From: Streptomyces sp. 1-11
GTDB taxonomy: Bacteria; Actinomycetota; Actinomycetes; Streptomycetales; Streptomycetaceae
NCBI RefSeq assembly: GCF_007176755.1
Contig: NZ_BJTV01000012.1
Coordinates: forward strand, 1 to 64,000
Length of the DNA stretch: 64,000 nucleotides
Reading direction: 5' to 3'
Part shown: positions 37,045-48,098 of the stretch, one piece after another
Layout of the letters: every line of letters starts with the position of its first letter
Position numbering within the stretch: the first letter of the stretch is position 1
Translations under genes and position numbers: made by a program
The notes under the pieces: generated by a model
What the model was told of the DNA's origin: nothing
Database searches by the model: none
What the model saw: the letters and a program-made list of their open reading frames with translations, nothing else

Positions 37045-37473
37045 ATGGTCATACCGCGTAACCGCACCCGTGCCGCGGTCCTGGTCGCCACGGCGGCCCT
37101 GCTCGCCGGACTCGGCGGCACGGCCGCCGCCACCGGCGCCGCCGCGGCCGGCACGAGCGCCGCGGGCTCGTGCACCTTCGCCCACCCCAAGACGGTGAAG
37201 ACGGCGAAGGTCGACTCGATCAACATCCAGCTCCGGTACAGCACTTCCACCCGCTGCGCCTGGGGCCGCATCTACCACGCCGACCGGGGCGACAAGGTCT
37301 GGGTGGACCGCTCGTCCAACGGCGGCCGGACCTGGGACGGCCCGCTGAGCCTGACCACCGTGCGCAGCGGCTCCGACACCCACACCGCCTCGCGCTACGA
37401 CGGCGGCTACGTGATGCGCGCCTGCGCGTGGAACGACGAGACGCACCACATCAAGTGCACCGGCTGGTACTGA
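37045..37473 (+). CDS. Small secreted protein, DUF2690 (YjfA-like)
   Basis: A 142-residue exported protein. ATG 37045 has GGAGG four bases upstream. A signal peptide (TRAAVLVATAALLAGLGGTA) is followed by a mature domain with KTVKTAKVDSINIQLRYSTS and TRCAWGRIYHADRGDKVWVD, the pattern I associate with DUF2690. Four cysteines could form two disulfides. Function is unknown. The 238-bp gap upstream holds a possible -10 (TAGCGT, 36917-36922) and no other gene. Confidence 0.82.
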   Translation: MVIPRNRTRAAVLVATAALLAGLGGTAAATGAAAAGTSAAGSCTFAHPKTVKTAKVDSINIQLRYSTSTRCAWGRIYHADRGDKVWVDRSSNGGRTWDGPLSLTTVRSGSDTHTASRYDGGYVMRACAWNDETHHIKCTGWY

Positions 37474-37504
37474 GCACCCCGGCGCCGCCGCGCCGCGGCT
37501 GATC

Positions 37505-37549
37505 CGGGCCGGGCGGACGAGGGCCCGAACCGCCCCACCGCCCGGCCCG
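37505..37549. terminator. Terminator between DUF2690 gene and sdaA
   Basis: A perfect 12-bp stem, CGGGCCGGGCGG (37505-37516) with 37538-37549, 21-nt loop, between two convergent genes. It probably works in both directions. Confidence 0.75.
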
Positions 37550-37558
37550 CCCGCCGGT

Positions 37559-38926
<1,368 letters not shown>

Positions 38927-38959
38927 GGAAACTCCTCAATACGGGGTGGTGCGGGGTGC

Positions 38960-38993
38960 GGCACCGCGCACACGTTCCAGTGTGCGCGGTGCC
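38960..38993 (-). terminator. Hairpin between glyA and sdaA
   Basis: A perfect 14-bp stem GGCACCGCGCACAC (38960-38973) with 38980-38993 and a 6-nt loop GTTCCA. It lies 15 bp after the glyA stop and 34 bp before the sdaA start, so it should terminate or attenuate readthrough into sdaA. Confidence 0.85.
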
Positions 38994-39008
38994 CGGTGAA
39001 ACGCGGAC

Positions 39009-40286
39009 CTACTTGTTCAGACCCGGGTACAGCGGGTGCTTGTCGGCCAGGGCCTTCACCCGGGCCTTGAGCGACTCCACGCCGGCTCCCTCGAACGGGG
39101 AGGGCGCCTTCAGGGTCTCGGCGATCACGTCCGCGACCTCGGCGAAGTCCTCGGCCGTGAAGCCGCGGGTGGCCAGGGCCGGCGTGCCGATGCGCAGGCC
39201 CGAGGTCACCATCGGGGGACGCGGGTCGTTCGGGACGGCGTTGCGGTTGACCGTGATCCCGACCTCGTGGAGGCGGTCCTCGGCCTGCTGCCCGTCCAGC
39301 TCGGACTCGCGCAGGTCGACCAGGATCAGGTGCACGTCCGTACCGCCGGACAGCACGTTGACCCCGGCCTCTCGGGCGTCGGCGGCGGTCAGCCGCTCGG
39401 CGAGGACGCGGGCGCCGTCCACCGTACGGCGCTGGCGCTCCTTGAAGTCCTCCGAGGCGGCGACCTTGAAGGAGACCGCCTTGGCCGCGATCACGTGCTC
39501 CAGGGGACCGCCCTGGAAGCCCGGGAAGACGGACGAGTTCAGCTTCTTCGCGAAGGCCTTCTTCGCCAGGATGATGCCGCCGCGCGGGCCGCCGAGTGTC
39601 TTGTGGGTCGTGGAGGTGACCACGTCCGCGTACTCGACCGGGTTCGGGTGCAGACCCGCCGCGACCAGGCCGGCGAAGTGCGCCATGTCGACCCACAGGT
39701 ACGCCTCGACCTCGTCGGCGATCCGGCGGAACTCGGCGAAGTCGAGCTGCCGCGGGTACGCCGACCAGCCGGCGATGATCACCTTCGGGCGGTGCTCCTT
39801 GGCCAGCCGCTCGACCTCGGCCATGTCGACCAGGCCGGCCTCGTCGACGTGGTACGCGACCACGTCGAACTGCTTGCCGGAGAAGTTCAGCCGCATCCCG
39901 TGGGTCAGGTGGCCGCCGTGCGCCAGGTCCAGGCCGAGGATGGTGTCCCCGGGCTGGGCGAGGGCGAACAGCGCCGCCTGGTTCGCGGAGGCGCCTGAGT
40001 GGGGCTGGACGTTGGCGTACTCGGCGCCGAACAGCTCCTTGACCCGGTCGATGGCGATCTGCTCGGCGACGTCGACGTGCTCGCAGCCGCCGTAGTAGCG
40101 GCGGCCGGGGTAGCCCTCCGCGTACTTGTTGGTCAGCACCGAGCCCTGGGCCTCCATCACCGCGAGCGGCGCGAAGTTCTCCGAGGCGATCATCTCCAGC
40201 GTCGACTGCTGGCGGTTCAGCTCGGCGTCGACCGCGGCGGCGATCTCCGGGTCCAGTTCGTGCAGGGACGTGTTCAGGACAGTCAT
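39009..40286 (-). CDS. glyA: Serine hydroxymethyltransferase
   Basis: PLP enzyme that interconverts serine and glycine with transfer of the one-carbon unit to tetrahydrofolate. It has 425 residues, the normal length. Motifs: LEMIASENF near 31, YAEGYPGRRYYGG near 55, NVQPHSGASANQAA near 95, and the PLP lysine at about 229 in STTHKTLGGPRGG. It is 14 bp downstream of gcvH in the same direction. Grouping with gcvH and gcvT makes it the isoenzyme tied to glycine breakdown; Streptomyces usually carries another glyA elsewhere, which I infer is the housekeeping one. Confidence 0.97.
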   Translation of the reverse strand: MTVLNTSLHELDPEIAAAVDAELNRQQSTLEMIASENFAPLAVMEAQGSVLTNKYAEGYPGRRYYGGCEHVDVAEQIAIDRVKELFGAEYANVQPHSGASANQAALFALAQPGDTILGLDLAHGGHLTHGMRLNFSGKQFDVVAYHVDEAGLVDMAEVERLAKEHRPKVIIAGWSAYPRQLDFAEFRRIADEVEAYLWVDMAHFAGLVAAGLHPNPVEYADVVTSTTHKTLGGPRGGIILAKKAFAKKLNSSVFPGFQGGPLEHVIAAKAVSFKVAASEDFKERQRRTVDGARVLAERLTAADAREAGVNVLSGGTDVHLILVDLRESELDGQQAEDRLHEVGITVNRNAVPNDPRPPMVTSGLRIGTPALATRGFTAEDFAEVADVIAETLKAPSPFEGAGVESLKARVKALADKHPLYPGLNK

Positions 40287-40300
40287 ACGGCTACGACTCC

Positions 40301-40678
40301 TCAGCCGGCGTTCTGGGCGGTGTACTCGTCGGCGGAGAGCAGGTCGGCCGGCTCCTCGGTGACGCGTACCTTGAACAGCCAGCCGCCCTCGAAGGGAGCG
40401 GAGTTCACCAGCGACGGGTCGTTGACGACGTCCTCGTTGATCTCGGTGATCTCACCGGTGACCGGCGAGTACAGGTCCGAGACCGACTTGGTCGACTCCA
40501 GCTCGCCGCAGGTCTCGCCCGCGGACACCGTGGAACCGACCTCGGGGAGCTGGGCGTAGACCACATCGCCGAGCGCGTTCGCCGCGAACTCGGTGATGCC
40601 GACCGTCGAGACGCCGTCCTCGGCGGCCGACAGCCACTCGTGCTCCTTGCTGTAGCGCAGCTGCTGGGGGTTGCTCAT
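40301..40678 (-). CDS. gcvH: Glycine cleavage system H protein
   Basis: A 125-residue lipoyl carrier that shuttles the aminomethyl group between the P, T and L proteins. The lipoylated lysine is Lys64 in GELESTKSVSDLYSP. KEHEWL near the N-terminus and GWLFKVRV near the C-terminus are typical. ATG 40678. It lies between gcvT and glyA in a riboswitch-led operon. The P protein gene (gcvP) is not in the window. Confidence 0.96.
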   Translation of the reverse strand: MSNPQQLRYSKEHEWLSAAEDGVSTVGITEFAANALGDVVYAQLPEVGSTVSAGETCGELESTKSVSDLYSPVTGEITEINEDVVNDPSLVNSAPFEGGWLFKVRVTEEPADLLSADEYTAQNAG

Positions 40679-40794
40679 GGCCTGAATTCTCCTGTACGCG
40701 CGGGAGTGCTGATGAATGGGGGACTGCTGGGCCCGCTGCCGAGCAGCAGGAATGTACGCTGCGTCACGTCCGGTGGACGGACCGCGCCCAGTGT

Positions 40795-41922
<1,128 letters not shown>

Positions 41923-41944
41923 CGGTCGGTCGTCTCCCAGGGCA

Positions 41945-42175
41945 GGTATGACAGGCGAGGAACGTTCCTCCCCATCTGTCATCGGAACCTGAGAGGTTCG
42001 CCGTGATGCTCACGAGGAGTGGTCACGGCTTGCACCTTGGGTGGAGCCACTGTCGCAGCGGCCCGCTTTTCAGATGTGCCTCGCCCGCGCGGTAACGGGG
42101 CCTGAGAGATTCAAGGGAGGGACTTGCTCCTTCGGCGTCCCAGCGAAAGCTGGCTGGGAACTCTCCCGCGCGGAT
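41945..42175 (-). promoter_or_regulatory. Glycine riboswitch (two aptamer cores) upstream of gcvT
   Basis: Read on the minus strand, the leader starts GCGCGGGAGAG (about 42160-42172), then GCCGAAGGAGCAA, then CTCTCAGG (42101-42108), which is the canonical glycine aptamer. A second CTCTCAGG core follows at 41988-41995, inside CGAACCTCTCAGGTTCC, with a downstream GACAGATGGGG. Two cores in series match the known tandem glycine architecture. In known examples glycine binding turns the gcv operon on. The exact helices were not folded here. Confidence 0.9.
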
Positions 42176-42305
42176 TCAAGCGGCCGGTATGCAGTTGGCG
42201 CGCACATCATTGCATGCCCCGCCCCGCCGCGTCAGGGCCCGCATCTGTGACCGAGCTGTGGCAGGACGCGCACCCAATCGCTGGACCTGCGCATTACCTT
42301 CTCTT

Positions 42306-42311
42306 TACATT
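42306..42311 (+). promoter_or_regulatory. Possible -10 of the P-loop protein gene
   Basis: TACATT (42306-42311) with CTGGAC (42281-42286) 19 bp upstream resembles a weak sigma-70-type promoter in the gap between the riboswitch and the 42358 gene. The spacing is on the long side. Confidence 0.3.
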
Positions 42312-42357
42312 ATTGGGGCAAAGGGGTCTCCAAGCCCACCAGGGGAGGACGATCACG

Positions 42358-43035
42358 GTGAACAGGACCACGGCCTACGCCGCCACCGCCGGTCCCGCGG
42401 TGCCGAAGCAGCCCTCCGTCCCGGTGCGCGGGCGCTGCGCCGAGCGTCCCGCCCCGGTCGTCCGCGACCTGCGCGAGCGCGCCGGGCACAGCCCGCACGA
42501 CCTGCTCTTCGGCCCCCGCGACCTGGTGGTGGTCACCGGGCTGCCCGGCAGCGGCAAATCCACCCTGATGCACCGCGCGGTCCCCGGCCACCGCGTCGAC
42601 TCCCAGGACACCCGCGACCGCTGGGACGCCCGCCTGCCCCGCTTCCTCCCCTACGGGCTCTACCGCCCCCTGGTCCGGATCGCCCACTACGCGGGCCTGC
42701 GCCGCGCCCTCGGCACCGGCGAGGGCGTCGTCGTGCACGACTGCGGCACCCAGGCCTGGGTGCGCGGCTGGCTGGCCCGCGCGGCCCGGCGCCGCGGCGG
42801 CACCCTGCACCTGCTCCTGCTCGACGTCACCCCGGAGACCGCCCGCACGGGCCAGCGCGAGCGCGGCCGCGGCGTCTCCCGCTACGCCTTCGGCCGCCAC
42901 CGCCGCACGGCGGCCCGCCTGCTGAGCGCCGTGGAGCGGGGCGAACTGCCCGCCGGCTGCGGCTCGGCGGTGCTGCTGGACCGGGACGCCGCGGACGTGC
43001 TGCGCCGCATCGGCTTCGCCGGCCGGTCCGACTGA
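42358..43035 (+). CDS. P-loop NTPase (AAA_33-like kinase)
   Basis: A 225-residue cytosolic protein. The Walker A motif VTGLPGSGKSTLMHR is at about residue 62, after a Pro/Arg-rich lead of 55 residues. LLLLDVTPETARTGQRERGR near 160 resembles the base-recognition region of small-molecule or polynucleotide kinases of the Zeta-toxin/AAA_33 group. GTG 42358 follows GGGGAGG. Substrate is not known; the C-terminal VLLDRDAADVLRRIGF completes the fold. It is divergent from gcvT and co-oriented with the SseB genes. Confidence 0.8.
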   Translation: MNRTTAYAATAGPAVPKQPSVPVRGRCAERPAPVVRDLRERAGHSPHDLLFGPRDLVVVTGLPGSGKSTLMHRAVPGHRVDSQDTRDRWDARLPRFLPYGLYRPLVRIAHYAGLRRALGTGEGVVVHDCGTQAWVRGWLARAARRRGGTLHLLLLDVTPETARTGQRERGRGVSRYAFGRHRRTAARLLSAVERGELPAGCGSAVLLDRDAADVLRRIGFAGRSD

Positions 43036-43100
43036 GCACCGCCGCCGCCACCCGCTAGCCTTTCGGACCACAGCAGTGGTTCCCAGCAGGCGGCAGGCAG

Positions 43101-43895
43101 ATGGACTTCTCGGCGGCGGACCTTCCCGCGGACTACCCGGCACAGACGCACCCCCACCCGCACGGCGGTTGGCCCGGCAACGAACTGGAGGAGGTGCTCT
43201 CGGCCTCCCTCGGCATACCCGGAGCGGGCGGCCGGATCGCCGAGGTGCTGGGCCGCAGCCTGCTGTGGATCCCGCTGCCCAACGGCGGCGGCCCGCACAG
43301 CGGCCCGCTGGACCTGCCCACGACGGAGCTCGACGGCCAGGTGTACGTCCCGGTGTTCAGCTCAGAGGAGCAGCTCCGGCTGGCCGCCGGCCCCCACATG
43401 TCGTACACCGTCGCGCCGGCGGTGGAGTTCGCCCGCGGCCTGCCCCCGCAGGCCGGCATCCTGGTGAACCCCGACGGGGTGGTCGGGCTGCCGCTCCCGC
43501 CCGAGGCGGTGGCCGAACTCTGCCGCACCGGCCACACCCCGCTGGACGGCCCCGCCACCGGCGGCCGGGTCCGCCTCTTCGAGCCGGACTGGCAGGAGGA
43601 CCCGGTCGACTTCCTCTCCGCCGCCTCCGCCGAGTTCGCCGGCACCGGCGTGGTCGTCACGGCCCGCCGCTGCCTCGCCGTCGTCGAGACGGCGGAGCCG
43701 GTGATGTTCGTGGGCGTCGAACTCTCCCAGTGGGAGGGCGACCTGCGGGCCCTGCCCCTGGAGGCCCTGGGCCGCGCCCTCGGGCGGGCCCCGGTGAAGT
43801 GGCAGGTCAACCTCGTCCTCCTGGACGTCACGGACGACCCGGTGGCCACCTGGCTCAAATCCAGCGTCCGCCCCTTCTACCAGTACGGCCACTGA
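43101..43895 (+). CDS. SseB-family protein (enhanced serine sensitivity), first copy
   Basis: A 264-residue protein. The N-terminal SseB domain includes LLWIPLPNGG, QVYVPVFSSEEQLR and GILVNPDGVVGLPLP; the C-terminal SseB_C part holds VETAEPVMFVGVELSQ and SSVRPFYQYG. The E. coli relative was named for sensitivity to serine when over-expressed; no biochemical reaction is known to me. ATG 43101 with GGCAGGCAG upstream. A second family member follows 180 bp downstream, and the neighbourhood (sdaA, glyA, gcv) concerns serine, so the context agrees with the name. Confidence 0.87.
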   Translation: MDFSAADLPADYPAQTHPHPHGGWPGNELEEVLSASLGIPGAGGRIAEVLGRSLLWIPLPNGGGPHSGPLDLPTTELDGQVYVPVFSSEEQLRLAAGPHMSYTVAPAVEFARGLPPQAGILVNPDGVVGLPLPPEAVAELCRTGHTPLDGPATGGRVRLFEPDWQEDPVDFLSAASAEFAGTGVVVTARRCLAVVETAEPVMFVGVELSQWEGDLRALPLEALGRALGRAPVKWQVNLVLLDVTDDPVATWLKSSVRPFYQYGH

Positions 43896-43938
43896 CCGGC
43901 GGGCTCGGGGACAGCAGGCCCGAGGGGCGCGGGGCGGT

Positions 43939-43973
43939 GCCGGTCGGCGGCTCCGCCGCGGGGCGCGACCGGC
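43939..43973 (+). terminator. Hairpin between the two SseB genes
   Basis: GCCGGTC (43939-43945) pairs with GACCGGC (43967-43973), with an inner GCGG/CCGC stem. This and the 180-bp gap suggest separate transcripts. Confidence 0.5.
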
Positions 43974-44075
43974 CCCCGCCGAGCCGCACCCGCGCCCGAA
44001 CACGGGGCCCCGGGCCGTCGGGCGCATAAGCTGTCCCCCAACACGGGGCAAGAATCGAAGGGGCGGTAAAGACAG

Positions 44076-44870
44076 GTGAGCGCGAGCCCAAGCGGCAGCG
44101 TCGAGCACATGCTGCGCCAGGTCACCCCCGGCCGCTACGACGCCTACGAGGCACTGCTGCGCGCCCTCGCCACCCCCTCCTCCGGCCAGATCTGGATGCT
44201 GCTCTGGCACGGCCAGGCCGGCTCCCCGGACGCCCAGTACGGGAACATGGAGGTCGGCGGGTTCGGCTACGCCCCCTGTGTGACCTCGGCGCAGGAGCTG
44301 TCGGCCAGTGGCTGGAACCGCTCCTACGAGGTGGTCGACGGGCTCGACGTGGCCCGCACGCTCTATCCCGACCACTACGGCCTCTGGCTCAACCCGCACG
44401 CCCCGGGCGGCGGCGTGGGCGTCCCCTGGCCGGACCTGCGCCGCATCGCCACCGGCCTCGACCGCCAGCCCGCCGGCCCCCTGAGGCTGTCGGAACCCGG
44501 CGTCGACGTCGCGCAGTTCTACGCCCTGCTCACGCAGAACGCCCACCGCACCCCGGCCCTGCGCTCGCTGCGCCGCGCCTGGGTGCAGCCCACGCTCGGC
44601 GCGCCGTACCTCGCCATCGGACTGGACGTGTACGACACCTCGCCCGCCGCCGTCGACTCGGTGCGGGCGATGATGCAGCAGTCCGTCGGCGCGGTCCCGG
44701 AGGGGCTGCCGGTGTCGACGGTCGCGATGACCGACGACTACGACCCGGTGGTGCTGTGGATGCGGGCCAACGCCCGCCCGTTCTACGACCGCGAGGCGCA
44801 CGCGGCCCTTCCCCAGCCGCAGCCGCCGGCTCCCGGATACGGCTACCCGCCGGTCCACGGGGGCTACTGA
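44076..44870 (+). CDS. SseB-family protein, second copy
   Basis: A 264-residue paralogue of the 43101 product with the same two-part plan: QIWMLLWHGQAGSPDAQYG and GLWLNPHAPGGGVGVPWPDL in the N-terminal half; PYLAIGLDVYDTSP and WMRANARPFYDRE in the C-terminal half, ending in a Pro/Gly/Tyr tail (PPAPGYGYPPVHGGY). GTG 44076. The copies differ strongly in the N-terminal 60 residues, so the duplication is old. It is the last gene before the peptide importer operon. Confidence 0.83.
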   Translation: MSASPSGSVEHMLRQVTPGRYDAYEALLRALATPSSGQIWMLLWHGQAGSPDAQYGNMEVGGFGYAPCVTSAQELSASGWNRSYEVVDGLDVARTLYPDHYGLWLNPHAPGGGVGVPWPDLRRIATGLDRQPAGPLRLSEPGVDVAQFYALLTQNAHRTPALRSLRRAWVQPTLGAPYLAIGLDVYDTSPAAVDSVRAMMQQSVGAVPEGLPVSTVAMTDDYDPVVLWMRANARPFYDREAHAALPQPQPPAPGYGYPPVHGGY

Positions 44871-45072
44871 GCAGGCGCGCGAGGCGGTCCGCCACTTGGA
44901 CAGTGATGGAGGATTCGTGTGCGAGACGGACTTCTCCGCGCGTAGAAGACCGATGTTTCGTCCGAATCGAGCGGAAACGGCGTTCCGCCCCAAGTGCCCC
45001 TCGTCCGGTGGCCGTTACCCACTGATCGGATAACGGAATCCCCCGGACTGCATCACGGTTGCGCATACTTTC

Positions 45073-45143
45073 CCCGCCAGCTCTGGCGGGTGATCGCAAA
45101 GAAGCTGAAGACTCGCGATTCAGACGTGAGGTCGAACCTCACG
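45073..45143 (+). promoter_or_regulatory. Two inverted repeats upstream of the peptide ABC operon
   Basis: CCCGCCAG-CT-CTGGCGGG (45073-45090) and CGTGAGGT-CGA-ACCTCACG (45125-45143) are both perfect inverted repeats with 8-bp arms, 52 bp apart centre to centre. They lie 77-147 bp upstream of the first permease start in the 349-bp gap 44871-45219, which otherwise has no gene. The first could instead be a terminator of the SseB gene. The second has the look of an operator. Confidence 0.5.
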
Positions 45144-45219
45144 ATCGATGCAAGTCGACAAAGCCGCAAACCGCGGCAGGCGCAGGCCGGTCACCACCGG
45201 CGAGAGGGGTCGGGTCACT

Positions 45220-46218
45220 GTGACCGCACCGATCGAGACCACCGGGGCGGCAGCCGAGGCACAGCCGGAAGCTGTGCTCGAGGGTGCCGGTAAGGGGCGG
45301 ATCGAGGGTCGTTCCCTTGGGCAGATCGCCTGGTCGAGATTCAAGAAGGACAAGGTCGCGGTGGCGGGCGCCGTCATCGTCGTCCTGCTCATCGCCCTGG
45401 CCGTCCTCTCCCGGCCCCTGCAGGCCCTGCTCGGCCTCGACCCCAACGCCTTCAACCAGGACCTGATCACTCCCGACACCTCGCTGCCCAAGGGCAGTTG
45501 GGGCGGCATGAGCGCGGACCACCCGCTCGGTGTCGACCCGAAGTTCGGCCGGGACATCGCCACCCGAGTCCTGGAGGGCTCCTGGGTGTCGCTGGTGGTC
45601 GCCTTCGGCGCCACGATCCTCTCCAACGTGATCGGCGCCATCATGGGCGTCATCGCGGGTTACTACGGCGGCCGGGTGGACAACGTCATCAGCCGCCTGA
45701 TGGACACCTTCCTCGCCTTCCCCCTCCTGCTGTTCGCCATCGCGATCTCGGCCACGCTGCAGGGCGGCGCGTTCGGCCTCAACGGGCTCCCGCTCCACCT
45801 GAGCGTGCTGATCTTCGTCATCGGCTTCTTCAACTGGCCCTACCTGGGCCGGATCGTGCGCGGCCAGACCCTCGCCCTGCGGGAGCGCGAGTTCGTCGAC
45901 GCCTCCCGCGGCATGGGCGCCAAGGGCCCGTACATCCTGTTCCGCGAGCTGATGCCCAACCTGGTCGGCCCGATCATCGTCTACTCGACGCTGCTCATCC
46001 CGACCAACATCCTCTTCGAGGCGTCCCTGAGCTTCCTCGGTGTCGGCATCCAGCCCCCGCAGGCCTCCTGGGGCGGCATGCTCCGCGAAGCGGTCACCTA
46101 CTACCAGGTCGATCCCCAATACATGATCGTGCCCGGTCTCGCCATCTTCGTGACCGTCCTGGCGTTCAATCTGCTGGGCGACGGTCTCCGCGACGCTCTC
46201 GACCCGCGCAGCCGCTGA
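45220..46218 (+). CDS. Oligopeptide ABC importer permease (DppC/OppC type)
   Basis: A 332-residue inner-membrane subunit that pairs with the DppB-type protein. An N-terminal cytoplasmic tail is followed by six membrane segments starting with VAVAGAVIVVLLIALAVLS. The permease loop that docks on the ATPase, EFVDASRGMGAKGPYILFRE, is in the normal place. GTG 45220 follows GAGAGGGG; ATG 45148 is in frame and would add 24 basic residues, but its region contains the palindrome at 45125-45143. It is the first gene of a five-gene operon, ahead of the binding protein, which is unusual. Confidence 0.9.
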   Translation: MTAPIETTGAAAEAQPEAVLEGAGKGRIEGRSLGQIAWSRFKKDKVAVAGAVIVVLLIALAVLSRPLQALLGLDPNAFNQDLITPDTSLPKGSWGGMSADHPLGVDPKFGRDIATRVLEGSWVSLVVAFGATILSNVIGAIMGVIAGYYGGRVDNVISRLMDTFLAFPLLLFAIAISATLQGGAFGLNGLPLHLSVLIFVIGFFNWPYLGRIVRGQTLALREREFVDASRGMGAKGPYILFRELMPNLVGPIIVYSTLLIPTNILFEASLSFLGVGIQPPQASWGGMLREAVTYYQVDPQYMIVPGLAIFVTVLAFNLLGDGLRDALDPRSR

Positions 46219-46277
46219 CGCCTGCCACCACCCGAGAGCCCGAAAAGTTTCCGACAATGGAGGGGAAAGCACCCATC

Positions 46278-48026
46278 ATGCGAAGGTCAGCGCTGGCCGC
46301 TATCGCGGCCATCGGCTCCGCCAGCCTGCTCGTTGCAGGCTGCAGCAAGGCCGATGACAACAAGGACAACAACGGCTCGTCCGCCGGGGCCAACGCCGCG
46401 ACCAAGGGTGTGGTCAACGCTTCCGACAAGAAGGGCGGCACGGTCACCTACGAGCTGTCCGACGTGCCGGACTCCTTCGACCCCGGCAACACGTACTACG
46501 CGTACATGTACAACCTCAGCCGGCTCTACGCCCGCCCGCTGATGACGTTCCAGCCCGGCGCCGGCGAGAAGGGCAACACCCTCGTCCCGGACCTCGCCGC
46601 GAGCAAGGGCGTCCCGAGCGACGGCGGCAAGACCTGGACGTACAAGCTGCGTTCGGGCCTGAAGTACGAGGACGGCTCGCCGATCACCTCGAAGGACGTC
46701 AAGTACGCCGTCGAGCGCTCGAACTTCGCGCGTGACGTGCTCTCCCTCGGCCCGAACTACTTCCAGCAGTTCATGGCCAAGGGCGACAAGTACAAGGGCC
46801 CGTACAAGGACAAGAGCGGCAAGGGCCTGTCCTCCATCGAGACGCCGGACGACACCACCATCGTCTTCCACCTGAACCAGGCGTTCCAGGAGTTCGACTA
46901 CCTCGTCGCCGCCCCGCAGACGGCCCCGGTGCCCCAGTCCAAGGACAAGGGCGTCGACTACGTCAAGCACATCGTGTCGTCGGGCTCGTACAAGTTCCAG
47001 AGCTACGAGGACGGCAAGCAGGCCGTGCTCGTGCGCAACGAGAACTGGGACGCGAAGACCGACCCGCTGCGCAAGCAGCTCCCGGACAAGATCGTCGTCA
47101 AGCTGAAGGTCAACCCGGAGACCATCGACCAGGACGTCCTGGCCGGCGACGCGATCGACCTGGCCGGTGCCGGTGTCCAGGCCTCCACCCAGGCCAAGGT
47201 GCTCACCGACACCGCGAAGAAGGCCAACACGGACAACACCTACGGTGGCCGGCTCGTCTACATGGCGATCAACACCAAGGTGAAGCCGTTCGACAAGCCC
47301 GAGTGCCGCAAGGCCGTGCAGTACGCGATCGACAAGGTCTCGGTGCAGACCGCCGAGGGCGGCCCGATCCGCGGCGACATCGCCTCCACCGTGCTGCCCC
47401 CGGACATCCCGGGCTACGAGAAGTCGGACGTCTACGCGACCTCCGGCAACAAGGGCGACGCGGCCAAGGCCAAGGAGCAGCTGAAGGCCTGCGGCAAGTC
47501 GTCGATCACCACCACCATCTCGGCCCGCTCGGACCGTCAGCAGGAGATCGACGCCGCCACGGCGATCATCAGCTCGCTGAAGAAGGTCGGCATCAACGCC
47601 AGCCTGAAGCAGTACCCGTCCGGCAAGTACTTCACCGACTACGCGGGTGTGCCGAAGTTCACCGAGAAGCAGAACATCGGCCTGATCATGATGCAGTGGG
47701 GTGCCGACTGGCCCTCCGGCTACGGCTTCCTGCAGCAGATCCTGAACGGCAAGGCGATCAGCCAGTCCGGTAACACCAACCTGTCGCAGTACGACAGCAA
47801 GGACGTCAACTCCCTGCTGGGCAAGGCGATCGGCACCCAGGACGACACCGAGCGCAACAGCCTCTACACCCAGATCGACAAGAAGACCATGGACGACGCC
47901 GTCCTGGTCCCGCTGACCTACTTCAAGGTCCTGCTGGCCCGCCCGCAGAACTACACCAACCTGGTTTCCACGGCGGCCTTCAGCGGTCAGTACGACTACC
48001 TCAACATCGGCGTCGCGTCGAAGTAG
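46278..48026 (+). CDS. Peptide-binding lipoprotein of ABC importer (SBP family 5)
   Basis: A 582-residue solute-binding lipoprotein. The signal peptide ends in lipobox LVAGC (Cys near 22), then an Asn/Ser/Asp linker. Family 5 motifs: VPDSFDPGNTYY near 60, the SBP_bac_5 signature region KTWTYKLRSGLKYEDGSPIT with KDVKYAVER near 120-140, and PECRKAVQYAIDK near 340. It captures oligopeptides outside the membrane and passes them to the two permeases. ATG 46278 has AGGGGAAAG upstream; another ATG at 46257 is less likely. Codon use is richer in Lys than its neighbours, as expected for an abundant exported protein. Confidence 0.94.
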   Translation: MRRSALAAIAAIGSASLLVAGCSKADDNKDNNGSSAGANAATKGVVNASDKKGGTVTYELSDVPDSFDPGNTYYAYMYNLSRLYARPLMTFQPGAGEKGNTLVPDLAASKGVPSDGGKTWTYKLRSGLKYEDGSPITSKDVKYAVERSNFARDVLSLGPNYFQQFMAKGDKYKGPYKDKSGKGLSSIETPDDTTIVFHLNQAFQEFDYLVAAPQTAPVPQSKDKGVDYVKHIVSSGSYKFQSYEDGKQAVLVRNENWDAKTDPLRKQLPDKIVVKLKVNPETIDQDVLAGDAIDLAGAGVQASTQAKVLTDTAKKANTDNTYGGRLVYMAINTKVKPFDKPECRKAVQYAIDKVSVQTAEGGPIRGDIASTVLPPDIPGYEKSDVYATSGNKGDAAKAKEQLKACGKSSITTTISARSDRQQEIDAATAIISSLKKVGINASLKQYPSGKYFTDYAGVPKFTEKQNIGLIMMQWGADWPSGYGFLQQILNGKAISQSGNTNLSQYDSKDVNSLLGKAIGTQDDTERNSLYTQIDKKTMDDAVLVPLTYFKVLLARPQNYTNLVSTAAFSGQYDYLNIGVASK

Positions 48027-48053
48027 CAGCCCCGGAAGGCAGGTGAAGGCATT

Positions 48054-48085
48054 GGTGCCCGCGGGCTTCGCGGCCCGCGGGCACC
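48054..48085 (+). terminator. Hairpin after the binding-protein gene, inside the operon
   Basis: A perfect 13-bp stem GGTGCCCGCGGGC (48054-48066) with 48073-48085, loop TTCGCG. It is 27 bp past the binding-protein stop and 13 bp before the next start. Such hairpins in importer operons usually protect or partially terminate, so that binding protein exceeds membrane parts. Confidence 0.8.
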
Positions 48086-48098
48086 AGCGCCGGTCCCC

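Noticed and set aside
45073..45090. Calling the CCCGCCAG/CTGGCGGG hairpin a definite terminator of the SseB gene
   Set aside because: It lies 200 bp past the stop and close to the importer promoter region, so an operator is equally possible.
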